34,587 bases of DNA from Pseudomonadota bacterium. Its GTDB lineage: Bacteria > Pseudomonadota > Alphaproteobacteria > Rhizobiales > Beijerinckiaceae. Position 1 is the first letter of the stretch, and each line of letters starts with the position of its first letter. The stretch is from assembly GCA_023386155.1 (NCBI GenBank), contig JAEWKH010000119.1, positions 1 to 34,587 on the forward strand. The letters are read 5' to 3'. The position numbers and the translations under genes are program-made. Positions 23,171 through 31,363 of this stretch are shown in pieces. The notes under the pieces are model-generated. The model did no database searches. It was not told the origin of the DNA and saw only the letters and a list, made by a program, of their open reading frames with translations.

Positions 23171-24913
23171 TCAGCGTCCGGCCGCTCTGGCCTTCTGGCT
23201 TTTCTCGATGATCAGATGGGACGCGAAGGTGCACAGCGCGACAAGCAGCACGGCGATGACGCCCAGGGCCGCTCCGGGACCGCGCCCGGCCGCGGACTGC
23301 ATGAACACGTAAAGCCCGTAGGCAAGAGGGGCATCCGCATTCGACTGGACAAGCATCAGCGTTGCCGAAAGCTCCACGGCCGCAGTGGCAAAGCTCGTGA
23401 CGAAGCCTGCCAGGATGCCGCCTGCCATGAGCGGCAGCACGATGCGACGCACCGTGCGCACCTTCGTGGCGCCAAGATTCTCCGCCGCCTCCTCGAGCGA
23501 GACCGAGATCTGCTGCAGGGCTGCGTAGCAGGCCCGCAGGGCATAGGGCAGGCGCCGGATCGCCAGCGCCAGCACGATCATGATCCACAAGGTGGCGAGC
23601 GGCGTTCCGTCGGGAAGCTGCACCCCGTAGAAGGTCCGCAGATACCCGATGCCGAGCACGACGCCCGGAATCGCCAGGGCGGCGGTCGCGGCCCAATCGA
23701 GCCATTCGCGGCCGATGAGCTTCGTCCTCAGCACCAGATAGGCGATGGCAGTACCGAGAACCACGTCGATCAGGCCTGCGATGGAGGCATAGATCAGGGT
23801 GTTCTTGACATACACGAAGCTCTCGCCGAACACGCGGCCGTAATGGGCCAGGGTGAAGCCGTCCGGCAGCGGGCTGAAAGACCAGATGGTCGCGAAGGAA
23901 AGCAGCAGCAACCCGATATGGGGCGCCAGCACCAGCATCAGGATGAGCAGAACAGCCATATAGGCAAGCACACTCTCCCAGGGACGCATCTGGCGCTTCG
24001 CCAGACCACCGCCGCCTCTCTGCACCGTGGCATAGTCCTTGCCGCGCATGGCGCGCGCGGAGATCCACATGGCCAGGATCGACATGCAGATCAGCACGAC
24101 GGAAATCACATATCCCATGGGATCGGCGATGCCGATGGAGGTAACGCGCAGGTAAGCCTGTGGCGCCAGCATGTCCTTGACGTTCAGGAGCAGCGGCGTC
24201 GCCAGATCGTCGAAGACTTTGACGAAGACGAGCGACGCGCCGGCGATGTAGCCCGGCATGGCGAGCGGGAAGACGATGCGGCGGAACAGCCGAAACCCGG
24301 AACTGCCGAGATTCTGCGCCGCTTCCTCCATTGACCGATCGATGTTGCGCAGAGCGGCCGAGAGGTTGATCAAGATGAACGGGAAATAATGCACGGCCTG
24401 AACGAAGATGACCCCGTTCAGCCCCTCCATGAAGGGAATCTTGATGCCGAACCAATCGTCGAGGAGCAGGTTCACCGTACCGTTCCGGCCGAAGAGCAGC
24501 AGCATCGCGACCGCGCCGACGAAGGGCGGCATGATCAGCGGCAGGAAGCCCAGGGTCTGGATCAGCATGGCGCCGCGGAATTCGAACCGCGTGGTGATGT
24601 AGGCGAGCGGAAGCGCGAAGATCGATGCCACGACCACCGACATCGCAGACACATAAACCGAATTCAAGAACGAACGGATGAACAGGTCCGTTCGTGCAAA
24701 GTCGAGAAAATTGACAAGGGTGAATTCGCCTGTGCCCTTCTGCGTGAAGGCGACATAGATCACCGTTCCCACAGGAATGATGAGGAACAGGGTAAGGAAG
24801 ACGGCGATCCCGAGCGCGAGGGCAATCTGCCCCGGCGTTGCCGACAGTCTTAAGAAATGCCTGGAAGGCGCGGACGACGCATGCGCTCGCCCGGCGGTCG
24901 TGGCGCCAGCCAT
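23171..24913 (-). CDS. two-domain ABC transporter permease (FbpB/AfuB type)
   Basis: 580 residues made of two fused permease domains, about twelve membrane helices. Each half has an EAA loop that docks on the ATPase: EEAAQNLGSSGFRLFRR in the first and EEAAENLGATKVRTVRR in the second. ATG 24913 is chosen because AGGAG lies about 8 bases upstream and the cytoplasmic N-terminus is then a normal length; a 67-codon upstream extension is Arg/Ser-rich and unlike the family. It pairs with the binding protein encoded 70 bases upstream and the ATPase downstream. Confidence 0.92.
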   Translation of the reverse strand: MAGATTAGRAHASSAPSRHFLRLSATPGQIALALGIAVFLTLFLIIPVGTVIYVAFTQKGTGEFTLVNFLDFARTDLFIRSFLNSVYVSAMSVVVASIFALPLAYITTRFEFRGAMLIQTLGFLPLIMPPFVGAVAMLLLFGRNGTVNLLLDDWFGIKIPFMEGLNGVIFVQAVHYFPFILINLSAALRNIDRSMEEAAQNLGSSGFRLFRRIVFPLAMPGYIAGASLVFVKVFDDLATPLLLNVKDMLAPQAYLRVTSIGIADPMGYVISVVLICMSILAMWISARAMRGKDYATVQRGGGGLAKRQMRPWESVLAYMAVLLILMLVLAPHIGLLLLSFATIWSFSPLPDGFTLAHYGRVFGESFVYVKNTLIYASIAGLIDVVLGTAIAYLVLRTKLIGREWLDWAATAALAIPGVVLGIGYLRTFYGVQLPDGTPLATLWIMIVLALAIRRLPYALRACYAALQQISVSLEEAAENLGATKVRTVRRIVLPLMAGGILAGFVTSFATAAVELSATLMLVQSNADAPLAYGLYVFMQSAAGRGPGAALGVIAVLLVALCTFASHLIIEKSQKARAAGR

Positions 24914-24983
24914 GGACGCTCTCCTAAATTCCGGAAATGGCGTTAGCGGACGGCCCGCAAGAGCGAGCCGCCCGCCTGAACGA

Positions 24984-26306
24984 TCAGCGCGCGAGCTTCG
25001 AGGCCTGCTCAGCCTTGGCCTGAGCCTGCTGGTAGCGTTCCTTGGCGAAGGCTGCCCATTGCTGCTCGAGCTCGGCCTGACGCGCGCCCTTCTCCTTGCC
25101 GCCGGTGAACGCACCTACGATCTCGGGCGAAGAGGCCTGCTGCTCGTTGATCGGCATGGCGGCCACGAGGTCGCGGGCCTCCTTCACGAGAGCCTTGGCT
25201 TCGGCATTGTCCTTCTTGGCGATCGCGGTCTCGGCGTCATGGATGGCCTTGGTAGCGGCCTTGAGCGCGTCGAGCTGGAACGTCACGGTCTGGTCGTAGA
25301 GAACGTCGACCACGTTCGTGCGCTTCTCCGAGACATCCACGTCAAACTTCACGCGCGCTCCCAGGGACGGATCCTTGAAAGGATTCGGATAATCCGCCGG
25401 AGCCTTGGCATAGACCGTCGGGTTCACGGGCAGGCGACGGATGCTCGGCTCGAGCAGAACCTCCTGTCCGGCAGGAGAAACGAGGTAGTCGACGAAGGCC
25501 TCAGCCCCGGCCTTGTTAGGCGCATTCGCGATGACCGCGACATTCGCCGGCACGATGGTCGTGACGGTCGGATAGACGAACTTCACGGGAAAGCCCGAGG
25601 CTTGGGACGAGAAGGCGAAGAAGTCGATCACGATGCCGAGGCCGACCTGCCCCGAGTTGACCGCCTCCGGCACGCCGAAGGAACGCTCCGTGATCTGGCG
25701 GAAATTGCCGGACACTTCCTTCAGCGTACGCCAGCCCTTCTCCCAGCCCTCGCCCTGAAGGATCGTCTCGATGGTGAGGTGCGTCGTACCGGAGCGCGAG
25801 GGCGCCGCCATGGCGACGTGATCGAAGTAGACAGGCTTGGCGAGATCCTGCCAGTCCTTAGGCTCGGGCAGCTTGTTCGCCTTGGCGTAGCGGTCGTTCC
25901 ACATGATGCCGTAGCCCGAGGCCGCGAAGCCGGAATAGAAGCTCTCGGGATCGTTGATCGGATAGGAGCCGATCTTCTCCGGAATGCCTTCAGCCTTCGG
26001 CTTGTACTTTTGGAGCAGGCTCTTGCCCTTCAGGACCTCGAAGGCGTCCGGCGCCGAGGCCCAGAAGACGTCGACCTGGTTATTGGCCTTCGTCTCCTCG
26101 ACGAACTTCACGCCCGCGTTCGTATTGCGGTTCTGCACGTCGAGCGTCACACCCGGATACGCCTTCTCGAAGGCCTGCTTGAACGGATCTGTTACATCCT
26201 TGGAAAATGAGGTCACGACGGTGACCTTGCCGGACTGGGCAAAGGCGGCTCCCGCGAACATGGCGGTGCCGATTAGTGCCGCTACGGCAACGGAATGGCG
26301 AAGCAT
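24984..26306 (-). CDS. periplasmic substrate-binding protein of the ABC importer (AfuA/FbpA-like)
   Basis: 440 residues with a signal peptide (MLRHSVAVAALIGTAMFAGA, cleavage after AFA). The binding-protein core shows VFWASAPDAFE, SYPINDP, APSRSGTTHL, ITERSFGV and FVDYLVSPAGQE. It lacks the adjacent Tyr-Tyr pair used by FbpA-type proteins to hold Fe3+. A charged helical tail (about 330-440) is longer than in FbpA. It shares motif after motif with the binding protein at 29759-31126. ATG 26306 has GGAGGAAA upstream. A consensus sigma-54 promoter lies about 65 bases upstream, so this gene should be the first of the transporter operon. Confidence 0.9.
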   Translation of the reverse strand: MLRHSVAVAALIGTAMFAGAAFAQSGKVTVVTSFSKDVTDPFKQAFEKAYPGVTLDVQNRNTNAGVKFVEETKANNQVDVFWASAPDAFEVLKGKSLLQKYKPKAEGIPEKIGSYPINDPESFYSGFAASGYGIMWNDRYAKANKLPEPKDWQDLAKPVYFDHVAMAAPSRSGTTHLTIETILQGEGWEKGWRTLKEVSGNFRQITERSFGVPEAVNSGQVGLGIVIDFFAFSSQASGFPVKFVYPTVTTIVPANVAVIANAPNKAGAEAFVDYLVSPAGQEVLLEPSIRRLPVNPTVYAKAPADYPNPFKDPSLGARVKFDVDVSEKRTNVVDVLYDQTVTFQLDALKAATKAIHDAETAIAKKDNAEAKALVKEARDLVAAMPINEQQASSPEIVGAFTGGKEKGARQAELEQQWAAFAKERYQQAQAKAEQASKLAR

Positions 26307-26369
26307 CAGTTTCCTCCAACTTGATGGCTCTATGGCTTGGGCCGACGCGAGGACGGCCGCAGAGGGCAA

Positions 26370-26385
26370 TGCAACAATCGTGCCA
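26370..26385 (-). promoter_or_regulatory. sigma-54 (RpoN) promoter of the importer operon
   Basis: On the minus strand the sequence is TGGCACG-ATTG-TTGCA, which matches the -24/-12 consensus TGGCACG-N4-TTGCW at every defined position. The predicted transcription start is near 26359, giving a 53-base leader to the binding-protein ATG at 26306. The gene immediately upstream encodes a sigma-54-dependent activator with GAFTGA, the natural partner. Confidence 0.85.
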
Positions 26386-26465
26386 AGCTTGACCTTATGA
26401 CTTCTCGATTGTTTCGAGGAAGGATTCCCAAGCGCAATACCCGAACGGGCGGCCATCAAAGGGAA

Positions 26466-26482
26466 AGGACGGTAATCGTCCT
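26466..26482. promoter_or_regulatory. palindrome, candidate enhancer site for the sigma-54 activator
   Basis: AGGACG, GTAAT, CGTCCT: a perfect 6-base inverted repeat with a 5-base spacer, centred about 115 bases upstream of the predicted sigma-54 start, the usual distance for an NtrC-family binding site. A weaker palindrome, CTTCTCGA to TCGAGGAAG, is at 26401-26422. The site also lies 27 bases after the regulator stop, so a terminator role is possible, but the following bases are a poor T-run. Confidence 0.5.
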
Positions 26483-26508
26483 CACCCCCATGGGTCAGAT
26501 GGGTAACA

Positions 26509-27858
26509 TCAGGTCTCGATCTCTCCCGTGCGGCCAAGATCGTATTTCTTCATCTTCAGGTAGAGAGTCTTGCGGGTGATCCCAAGCGCCTCCGCGGTTG
26601 TGCCGATGCGCCCGCCGAAGCGTGCGAGGGCCTCCTCAATGACCCGGCGCTCGGCTATCTCCATCTGCTGTTCGAGGGTCAGCGCGCCAGGGGGACCCGG
26701 CTCCGTCCGCGGCGGCTCGTCCTCATCCAGGCCGAGGAGGTATCGTTCGGCGGCGTTCCGCAACTCGCGCACGTTTCCGGGCCATTCCTGCTGCTGGAGC
26801 CGTTCGAGGAAAGGCGGTTCCAGCGACGGCACCGCCCTTGCCTGCCGGGCGGCCGCGAGATGGAGGAAATGACTGAAGAGCACAGGCACATCGTCCCGCC
26901 GCTCACGGAGCGGCGGAAGGCGGACCGTAACGACATTCAGCCGATAGACCAGATCCTCGCGGAATGCCCCCTTGCCTGCCAGCTCCGTAAGATCCGCCTT
27001 GGTGGCGGCGATAACGCGGATATCGACCGGGATTTCCTTGTTCGACCCGAGGCGCTCGATGGTTCGCTCTTGGAGCACTCGCAGCAGACGGATCTGCGCC
27101 GGCATGGGCATGGATTCGATCTCGTCAAGAAAGAGCGTGCCGCCGCTTGCATGCTCGATCTTGCCGATCCGCCGCTCACGGGCTCCGGTAAAGGCTCCAG
27201 GCTCGTGGCCGAAGAGCTCGCTCTCGATCATGGTTTCCGGCATCGCGCCGCAATTGACCGCCACGAACCGCCCCGTCCGCCGGCGCCCGAAATCGTGAAG
27301 GGCGCGCGCGGCGACCTCCTTGCCCGTGCCCGTCTCGCCGAGAAGAAGCACGTCAGCCTCGGCGTCCGCGAGGGTCCGAAGGATGCGCCTCAGCCGCTCG
27401 ATGGCGGCGGAACGACCGATAAGCCGGCCGGACATGGAATCTTGATCGGCTCCTCCTGCCCTGAGAGCCCGGTTTTCGAGGATGAGGCTGCGATGCGCGA
27501 AAGCGCGCCTGACCGTCTCGACGAGCCTCACGGGATCGGCCGGTTTCTCGATGAAATCCCAGGCGCCGGCCCGAACCGCCTTGATGGCCATCGGCACGTC
27601 GCCATGACCGGTCACCAGAACGACCGGTATTTCGGGATCGATCGCGCGGACGGCGTCGAGAAGACCGAAGCCGTCGAGTCCGGGCATTCGGACATCGCTC
27701 ACGACGACGGCCCGCAGATCGGGCGACAGGATATCGAGCCCAGCGCTGGCGGAACCAACCGCAGTGACATTGAAATCATCGAGTTCCAACGTCTGCCGGT
27801 AGGCATCGAGCACTTCCTGGTCGTCGTCGACCAGGATGACCTTTGGCTCCGTACTCAT
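26509..27858 (-). CDS. sigma-54-dependent response regulator (PgtA/DctD type)
   Basis: 449 residues in three domains. Receiver (1-120): DDD at 11-13, phosphoacceptor Asp55 (SDVRMPG), Lys105 (EKP). AAA+ domain (140-375): Walker A GETGTGK (174-180), GAFTGA loop (221-226) that contacts sigma-54, Walker B TLFLDE, and RLNVVTVRLPPLRER. C-terminal Fis-type helix-turn-helix (about 400-445): GTTAEALGITRKTLYLKMKKY. It overlaps the kinase gene by 4 bases (ATGA). When phosphorylated it should activate the sigma-54 promoter immediately downstream of its own gene. Confidence 0.93.
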   Translation of the reverse strand: MSTEPKVILVDDDQEVLDAYRQTLELDDFNVTAVGSASAGLDILSPDLRAVVVSDVRMPGLDGFGLLDAVRAIDPEIPVVLVTGHGDVPMAIKAVRAGAWDFIEKPADPVRLVETVRRAFAHRSLILENRALRAGGADQDSMSGRLIGRSAAIERLRRILRTLADAEADVLLLGETGTGKEVAARALHDFGRRRTGRFVAVNCGAMPETMIESELFGHEPGAFTGARERRIGKIEHASGGTLFLDEIESMPMPAQIRLLRVLQERTIERLGSNKEIPVDIRVIAATKADLTELAGKGAFREDLVYRLNVVTVRLPPLRERRDDVPVLFSHFLHLAAARQARAVPSLEPPFLERLQQQEWPGNVRELRNAAERYLLGLDEDEPPRTEPGPPGALTLEQQMEIAERRVIEEALARFGGRIGTTAEALGITRKTLYLKMKKYDLGRTGEIET

Positions 27859-29762
27859 GGCTCGCTTGCCGCCAGATCGATCACGAAGGTCGTGCCCATT
27901 GGTCCTGTCGTCTCCAAGATCAAGTCTCCTCCGAAATCCTTCACGATATTGTACGACATGGACAACCCGAGTCCGAGCCCCAGCCCGGCAGGCTTGGTCG
28001 TAAAAAACGGGTCAAAGATGGCGCTGCGGTGCTCCACTGCGATCCCCGACCCGTTGTCGGTGACTACCAGGCGGACGCGTCCGTCCTTGGCTTCGGCGCC
28101 AATGCCGATGCGCCGGTCCGGTTGCCGCTCGACCGCATCGAGCGCGTTCGAAATCAGATTGACGATCACCTGTTCGAGCCTGATCTCCTCAGCCAATACC
28201 TTCAAAGGAGAATTTGGAAAGCTCATCCGCACAGTGACCTTGTCCTCGTCGATGCGCTGCTCAAAAAGACTCAGGGCACCTTCGACGACGGCGCGGAGGT
28301 CGACAGCTTCCAACGTAGCGGCCGGGCGGCGGGCGAAACGCTTGAGATGCTTGATCAGATCCGCCATCCGGGTGGTCAGCCCCTGAATCCGATCGAGGCT
28401 GGCCCCTGCCTCCTCCGGGCGTCCGCGCTGGATCAGCACGGCGCCGTTGTATGCGTGCGAACGGATTGCCGCGAGAGGCTGATTCAGCTCATGGCTGATT
28501 CCTGCAGCCATCTGGCCGAGCGCAGCGAGCTTGGCAGCCTGGACCAGATCGTCCCGCGTCTGCCTGAAGACGGCGAGCGCCTTCGCGAGATCGCCGAGTT
28601 CGTCATCGCTTGGAGGCGGCAGGACGGGCATCGTAGGGCCACTCGCAATGGTCGTTGCCGCCAAAGTCAGCGCCTGAAGACGCGCGACGAGATTCCTGCG
28701 GACATAAAACCAGCCGATCGCGATCGTGATGACCAGCGACGCGACGGCGATCGCCAGGAGGAGGTTGCGCCCTATCACGATGGCGTCGGCAGAGCGCTCC
28801 GCCGCCCTGCGCGCGATTGCTTCCGTACGACTGACCTCCTGCGACACGAGTGTGCCGAGCTGGGTGACAAGGCGCCTGTTCTCAGCGAGGAGCGCCTGCC
28901 CTTTGGCGATGGCCTCAAGCTCTGCCCGCTTCAAGGTCGCAAGTCCCGATGCCGGATCAGAGACGGCCAGGAGGCGTGTTGCGATCTGGCCGATGGTGAT
29001 CGTATCCGTCCAGCTGGCGAGAGCCTTGGTTTCCAGGTCGAGCTGATCCGTCATCTCGCCGAGGAAGTTGCTTGTTTCCTGAAGGTCCTCGATCGTAGGC
29101 ACGGTTCCAAGCCTTCCCAGCAGGCCTACGATCAGGTTGGCATGGGCATTGATGGTCAGGAGGGCTTCGCTCTTCCGGCTCTCCTCCAGCAGCGTTCTGC
29201 GCCCGGCCTCGGCCGCTTCGCCCGGCGCGACCCTGCCGATAGCCGATTCCATGTTGAACCGAGCGTCGTCGATGAGCGGCTCAATCTCCTCGATCAAATC
29301 GGCCTGCAGCCATCGCAGTTCCTCGCTGATCTCCCGCGCGCGTTCATGCAGGGGAAAGCGCCGGTCGGCGACCCGGTCGATAGCCTTGAGGTTGGCCTCG
29401 ATCCCATCTGTCACCACGAGAAGTTCGGGCGAGAGCGAGTGCTCGTCGTTCCGTTCGTTTAGGACGGACCGAAGCACTGTCAGACGTTCGACCAGCGTCT
29501 GGCGAATTCTGTCATAGGATTCGCGGCGCTCCGCGACCGCGAGATCGGGCGTGCTGGCGATCACGTTCGCGCCTGCTTCCGCAAGGCGGGCGGAGAACGC
29601 GAGAGCCGGGAGATGATCTGTCGCAACAGAATTCAGCTCCTCGCTGAGGCGGGCATAGGACAGCCAACCCACGATGCATGCGCCGACCGCGAGGCCACCC
29701 ACTCCGAGAAACGCAATAATAAGGCGCCCGCCGATCCCGAGGCGCATCCGCTGGATCATCAT
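27855..29762 (-). CDS. sensor histidine kinase (PgtB/DctB type)
   Basis: 635 residues. Membrane helix near residues 10-32 (LIIAFLGVGGLAVGACIVGWL), a long periplasmic helical region (about 35-330) that could contact a binding protein, and a second membrane helix near 350-370 (LLLAIAVASLVITIAIGWFYV). The phosphoacceptor is about His424 in ISHELNQPL, the form typical of DctB/PgtB kinases. The ATPase domain has the N box NLISNALDA, DNGSGI and GLGLGLSMSYNIV. ATG 29762 overlaps the stop of the upstream binding-protein gene by 4 bases; a longer upstream frame is low-complexity and runs antiparallel in quality to that gene. Its stop overlaps the regulator start in the same way. Confidence 0.92.
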   Translation of the reverse strand: MMIQRMRLGIGGRLIIAFLGVGGLAVGACIVGWLSYARLSEELNSVATDHLPALAFSARLAEAGANVIASTPDLAVAERRESYDRIRQTLVERLTVLRSVLNERNDEHSLSPELLVVTDGIEANLKAIDRVADRRFPLHERAREISEELRWLQADLIEEIEPLIDDARFNMESAIGRVAPGEAAEAGRRTLLEESRKSEALLTINAHANLIVGLLGRLGTVPTIEDLQETSNFLGEMTDQLDLETKALASWTDTITIGQIATRLLAVSDPASGLATLKRAELEAIAKGQALLAENRRLVTQLGTLVSQEVSRTEAIARRAAERSADAIVIGRNLLLAIAVASLVITIAIGWFYVRRNLVARLQALTLAATTIASGPTMPVLPPPSDDELGDLAKALAVFRQTRDDLVQAAKLAALGQMAAGISHELNQPLAAIRSHAYNGAVLIQRGRPEEAGASLDRIQGLTTRMADLIKHLKRFARRPAATLEAVDLRAVVEGALSLFEQRIDEDKVTVRMSFPNSPLKVLAEEIRLEQVIVNLISNALDAVERQPDRRIGIGAEAKDGRVRLVVTDNGSGIAVEHRSAIFDPFFTTKPAGLGLGLGLSMSYNIVKDFGGDLILETTGPMGTTFVIDLAASEP

Positions 29763-31126
29763 GGTCGCGTTGCCTCTGGACCATGTGCATCCCGAGCGCC
29801 CTCGCTCAATCTCGCCGTCGCATCGGCCAGCGCCTGCGCCGCCCGCCGCATGTTCTCCTCGATTCGCGCTTTGATGTGTGCCTCGAGCCGGGCCTGGGAC
29901 TCGGGTGCGGGAAGCCCCCGCCGCACTCGCACCAGATCCTTCCAGCGCTCCAGCTCCATAGCCTCCATGCCGCTCAGGGGCGGTTCGCTCAGGGCGATGC
30001 GCGCAGCACTCACCAGCTTTGCCAGTTCCGTGTCGGATCGCTCCGATACGGCCACCTCCAGAGTGCGTATGGATCGCCACATGCGCACCAGGTCCGATCT
30101 CCGAAAAGTGATCATCTCGTCGAAAATGATGTTCACGAGCTCGTAACGCGCGGCCGAGAGACCTGCATCGAACAGCCCTCTGGCAAATAAGCTCTCATGC
30201 TGGAAGGGAGTGTCATCCATCGCCCCGCCGGCAGGATAGACTGAAGGAGAGATCGGCAGCCGCGCAATCGCGGGATCCAGCAGCAAAGCCTGCCCATCGG
30301 CGGATAGAACGAAGTCGACGAAGCGTTCGGCTCCGTCCCGGTTGGCGGCATCGGTCAGGATCGCGATGCTGGCGGGCACGAACAGCGTCTCCTCAGGGAG
30401 GGCAAACCGGGTTGCGCCCTCGGGCATTCCTTCCGGGTTCGCCAGGAAGTCGATCGAAGGACCGACGCCGAACCGTCCACGGGCGACTCCGGCCGAGACG
30501 CCGAAACTGCGTGCCGTCACGGTTGCGAGATTGCCCCCGATCTCGGACCAGATGCCCCACCCGCGATCCCACCCATAGACCTGGAGAATGGCCTCGACCA
30601 TGAGATGCATCGTACCCGACCGTGACGGTGAGCTGATGCCGATATGCCCAGCGTAGATGGGGGCCGCGAGATCGCTCCACCCTCTGGGCACGGGCAGTCC
30701 TCGATCTTCGAGATAGCGGGGATTGTGCACGAATCCGTAGCCTGACAGGGCGAATCCGAGATAGGTCAAGCCCGGATCGTTCACGGGATAGCCTGCGATG
30801 AGGTCCGGTGCTCCCGTGGAGCGGGGCTTCAGCACCGCCAGTCGGCCCACCCTCTTCAGAATTTCGAATGCATCGGGCGCCGATGCCCAGAAAATGTCCG
30901 CCTTGTGCCTGTCCCCGACGATGTCTGCCAGGGCCGTCGTTGTCTTGCGCTGCACAAATTCGATGGAAATCGCGGGGTAGCGCTTCCTGAACTCTGCCTG
31001 GAACGGCTCGAGGAACTGAGGCGGGAACGATGTGAGGACGCGGACCTTTTCAGCCGCGACGGCAGTCGCGATCAGGACTGCATGGGCGAACAGAGCGGCA
31101 AGACATATCAAGAAGGTTCGAGGCAT
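29759..31126 (-). CDS. periplasmic binding protein of the sensor system (PgtC-like)
   Basis: 455 residues with a signal peptide (MPRTFLICLAALFAHAVLIA, cleavage near AVA). The binding-protein core parallels that at 24984-26306: IFWASAPDAFE, GYPVNDP, SPSRSGTMHL, VTARSFGV and FVDFVLSADGQ. The C-terminal tail (about 370-455) is charged and helical. Being coupled by a 4-base overlap to the kinase, and not to a permease, it should present the ligand to the kinase, as PgtC does with PgtB in Salmonella phosphoglycerate sensing. A weak promoter-like TATGAT lies about 30 bases upstream of the start. The paralogue in the importer operon would do the transport. Confidence 0.88.
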   Translation of the reverse strand: MPRTFLICLAALFAHAVLIATAVAAEKVRVLTSFPPQFLEPFQAEFRKRYPAISIEFVQRKTTTALADIVGDRHKADIFWASAPDAFEILKRVGRLAVLKPRSTGAPDLIAGYPVNDPGLTYLGFALSGYGFVHNPRYLEDRGLPVPRGWSDLAAPIYAGHIGISSPSRSGTMHLMVEAILQVYGWDRGWGIWSEIGGNLATVTARSFGVSAGVARGRFGVGPSIDFLANPEGMPEGATRFALPEETLFVPASIAILTDAANRDGAERFVDFVLSADGQALLLDPAIARLPISPSVYPAGGAMDDTPFQHESLFARGLFDAGLSAARYELVNIIFDEMITFRRSDLVRMWRSIRTLEVAVSERSDTELAKLVSAARIALSEPPLSGMEAMELERWKDLVRVRRGLPAPESQARLEAHIKARIEENMRRAAQALADATARLSEGARDAHGPEATRP

Positions 31127-31305
31127 GAAAAGGTGCAGCGTCCAGGGGCAGCCGCATCATAGGCCTAAGGGGGACGAGACGATCAAGTCATTCTTTAAGC
31201 CCTGAAGCTGGTCATTGTGCAGGATTGGCAGGGCCAAAGCGACCGTACGCCCCTTCTTCCCAAACTTCTCTGTGATCCCTCTCAGGCAGGAGTGACGGCG
31301 AGGAG

Positions 31306-31347
31306 CCCTGCCCAGCCTCTCGATGTCCACCGAGAGGCTGGGCAGGG
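31306..31347. terminator. perfect 17-bp hairpin after the GlcD/DHDPS/SDR operon
   Basis: CCCTGCCCAGCCTCTCG (31306-31322), an 8-base loop, and its exact complement (31331-31347). It lies 16 bases after the SDR-like stop on the minus strand. There is no T-run after it. It separates this operon from the sensor operon downstream. Confidence 0.65.
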
Positions 31348-31363
31348 AGGCCGGAAAGGCTGC

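Noticed and set aside
22046..26306. Iron(III) importer annotation of the ABC genes
   Set aside because: The families permit it, but the binding protein lacks the Tyr-Tyr iron ligand pair, there is no Fur-like site or siderophore gene, and the neighbours are a Pgt-like sensor and phosphatases.
26466..26482. Palindrome read as the intrinsic terminator of the response regulator gene
   Set aside because: The stem is only 6 bases and the following TTTCCCTTTG is a weak T-run; position relative to the sigma-54 promoter favours an enhancer site, although terminator function is not excluded.
31127..31200. Second sigma-54 promoter before the PgtC-like gene
   Set aside because: A TGGC and a TGCA are present but the spacing between GG and GC is 3 bases too long.
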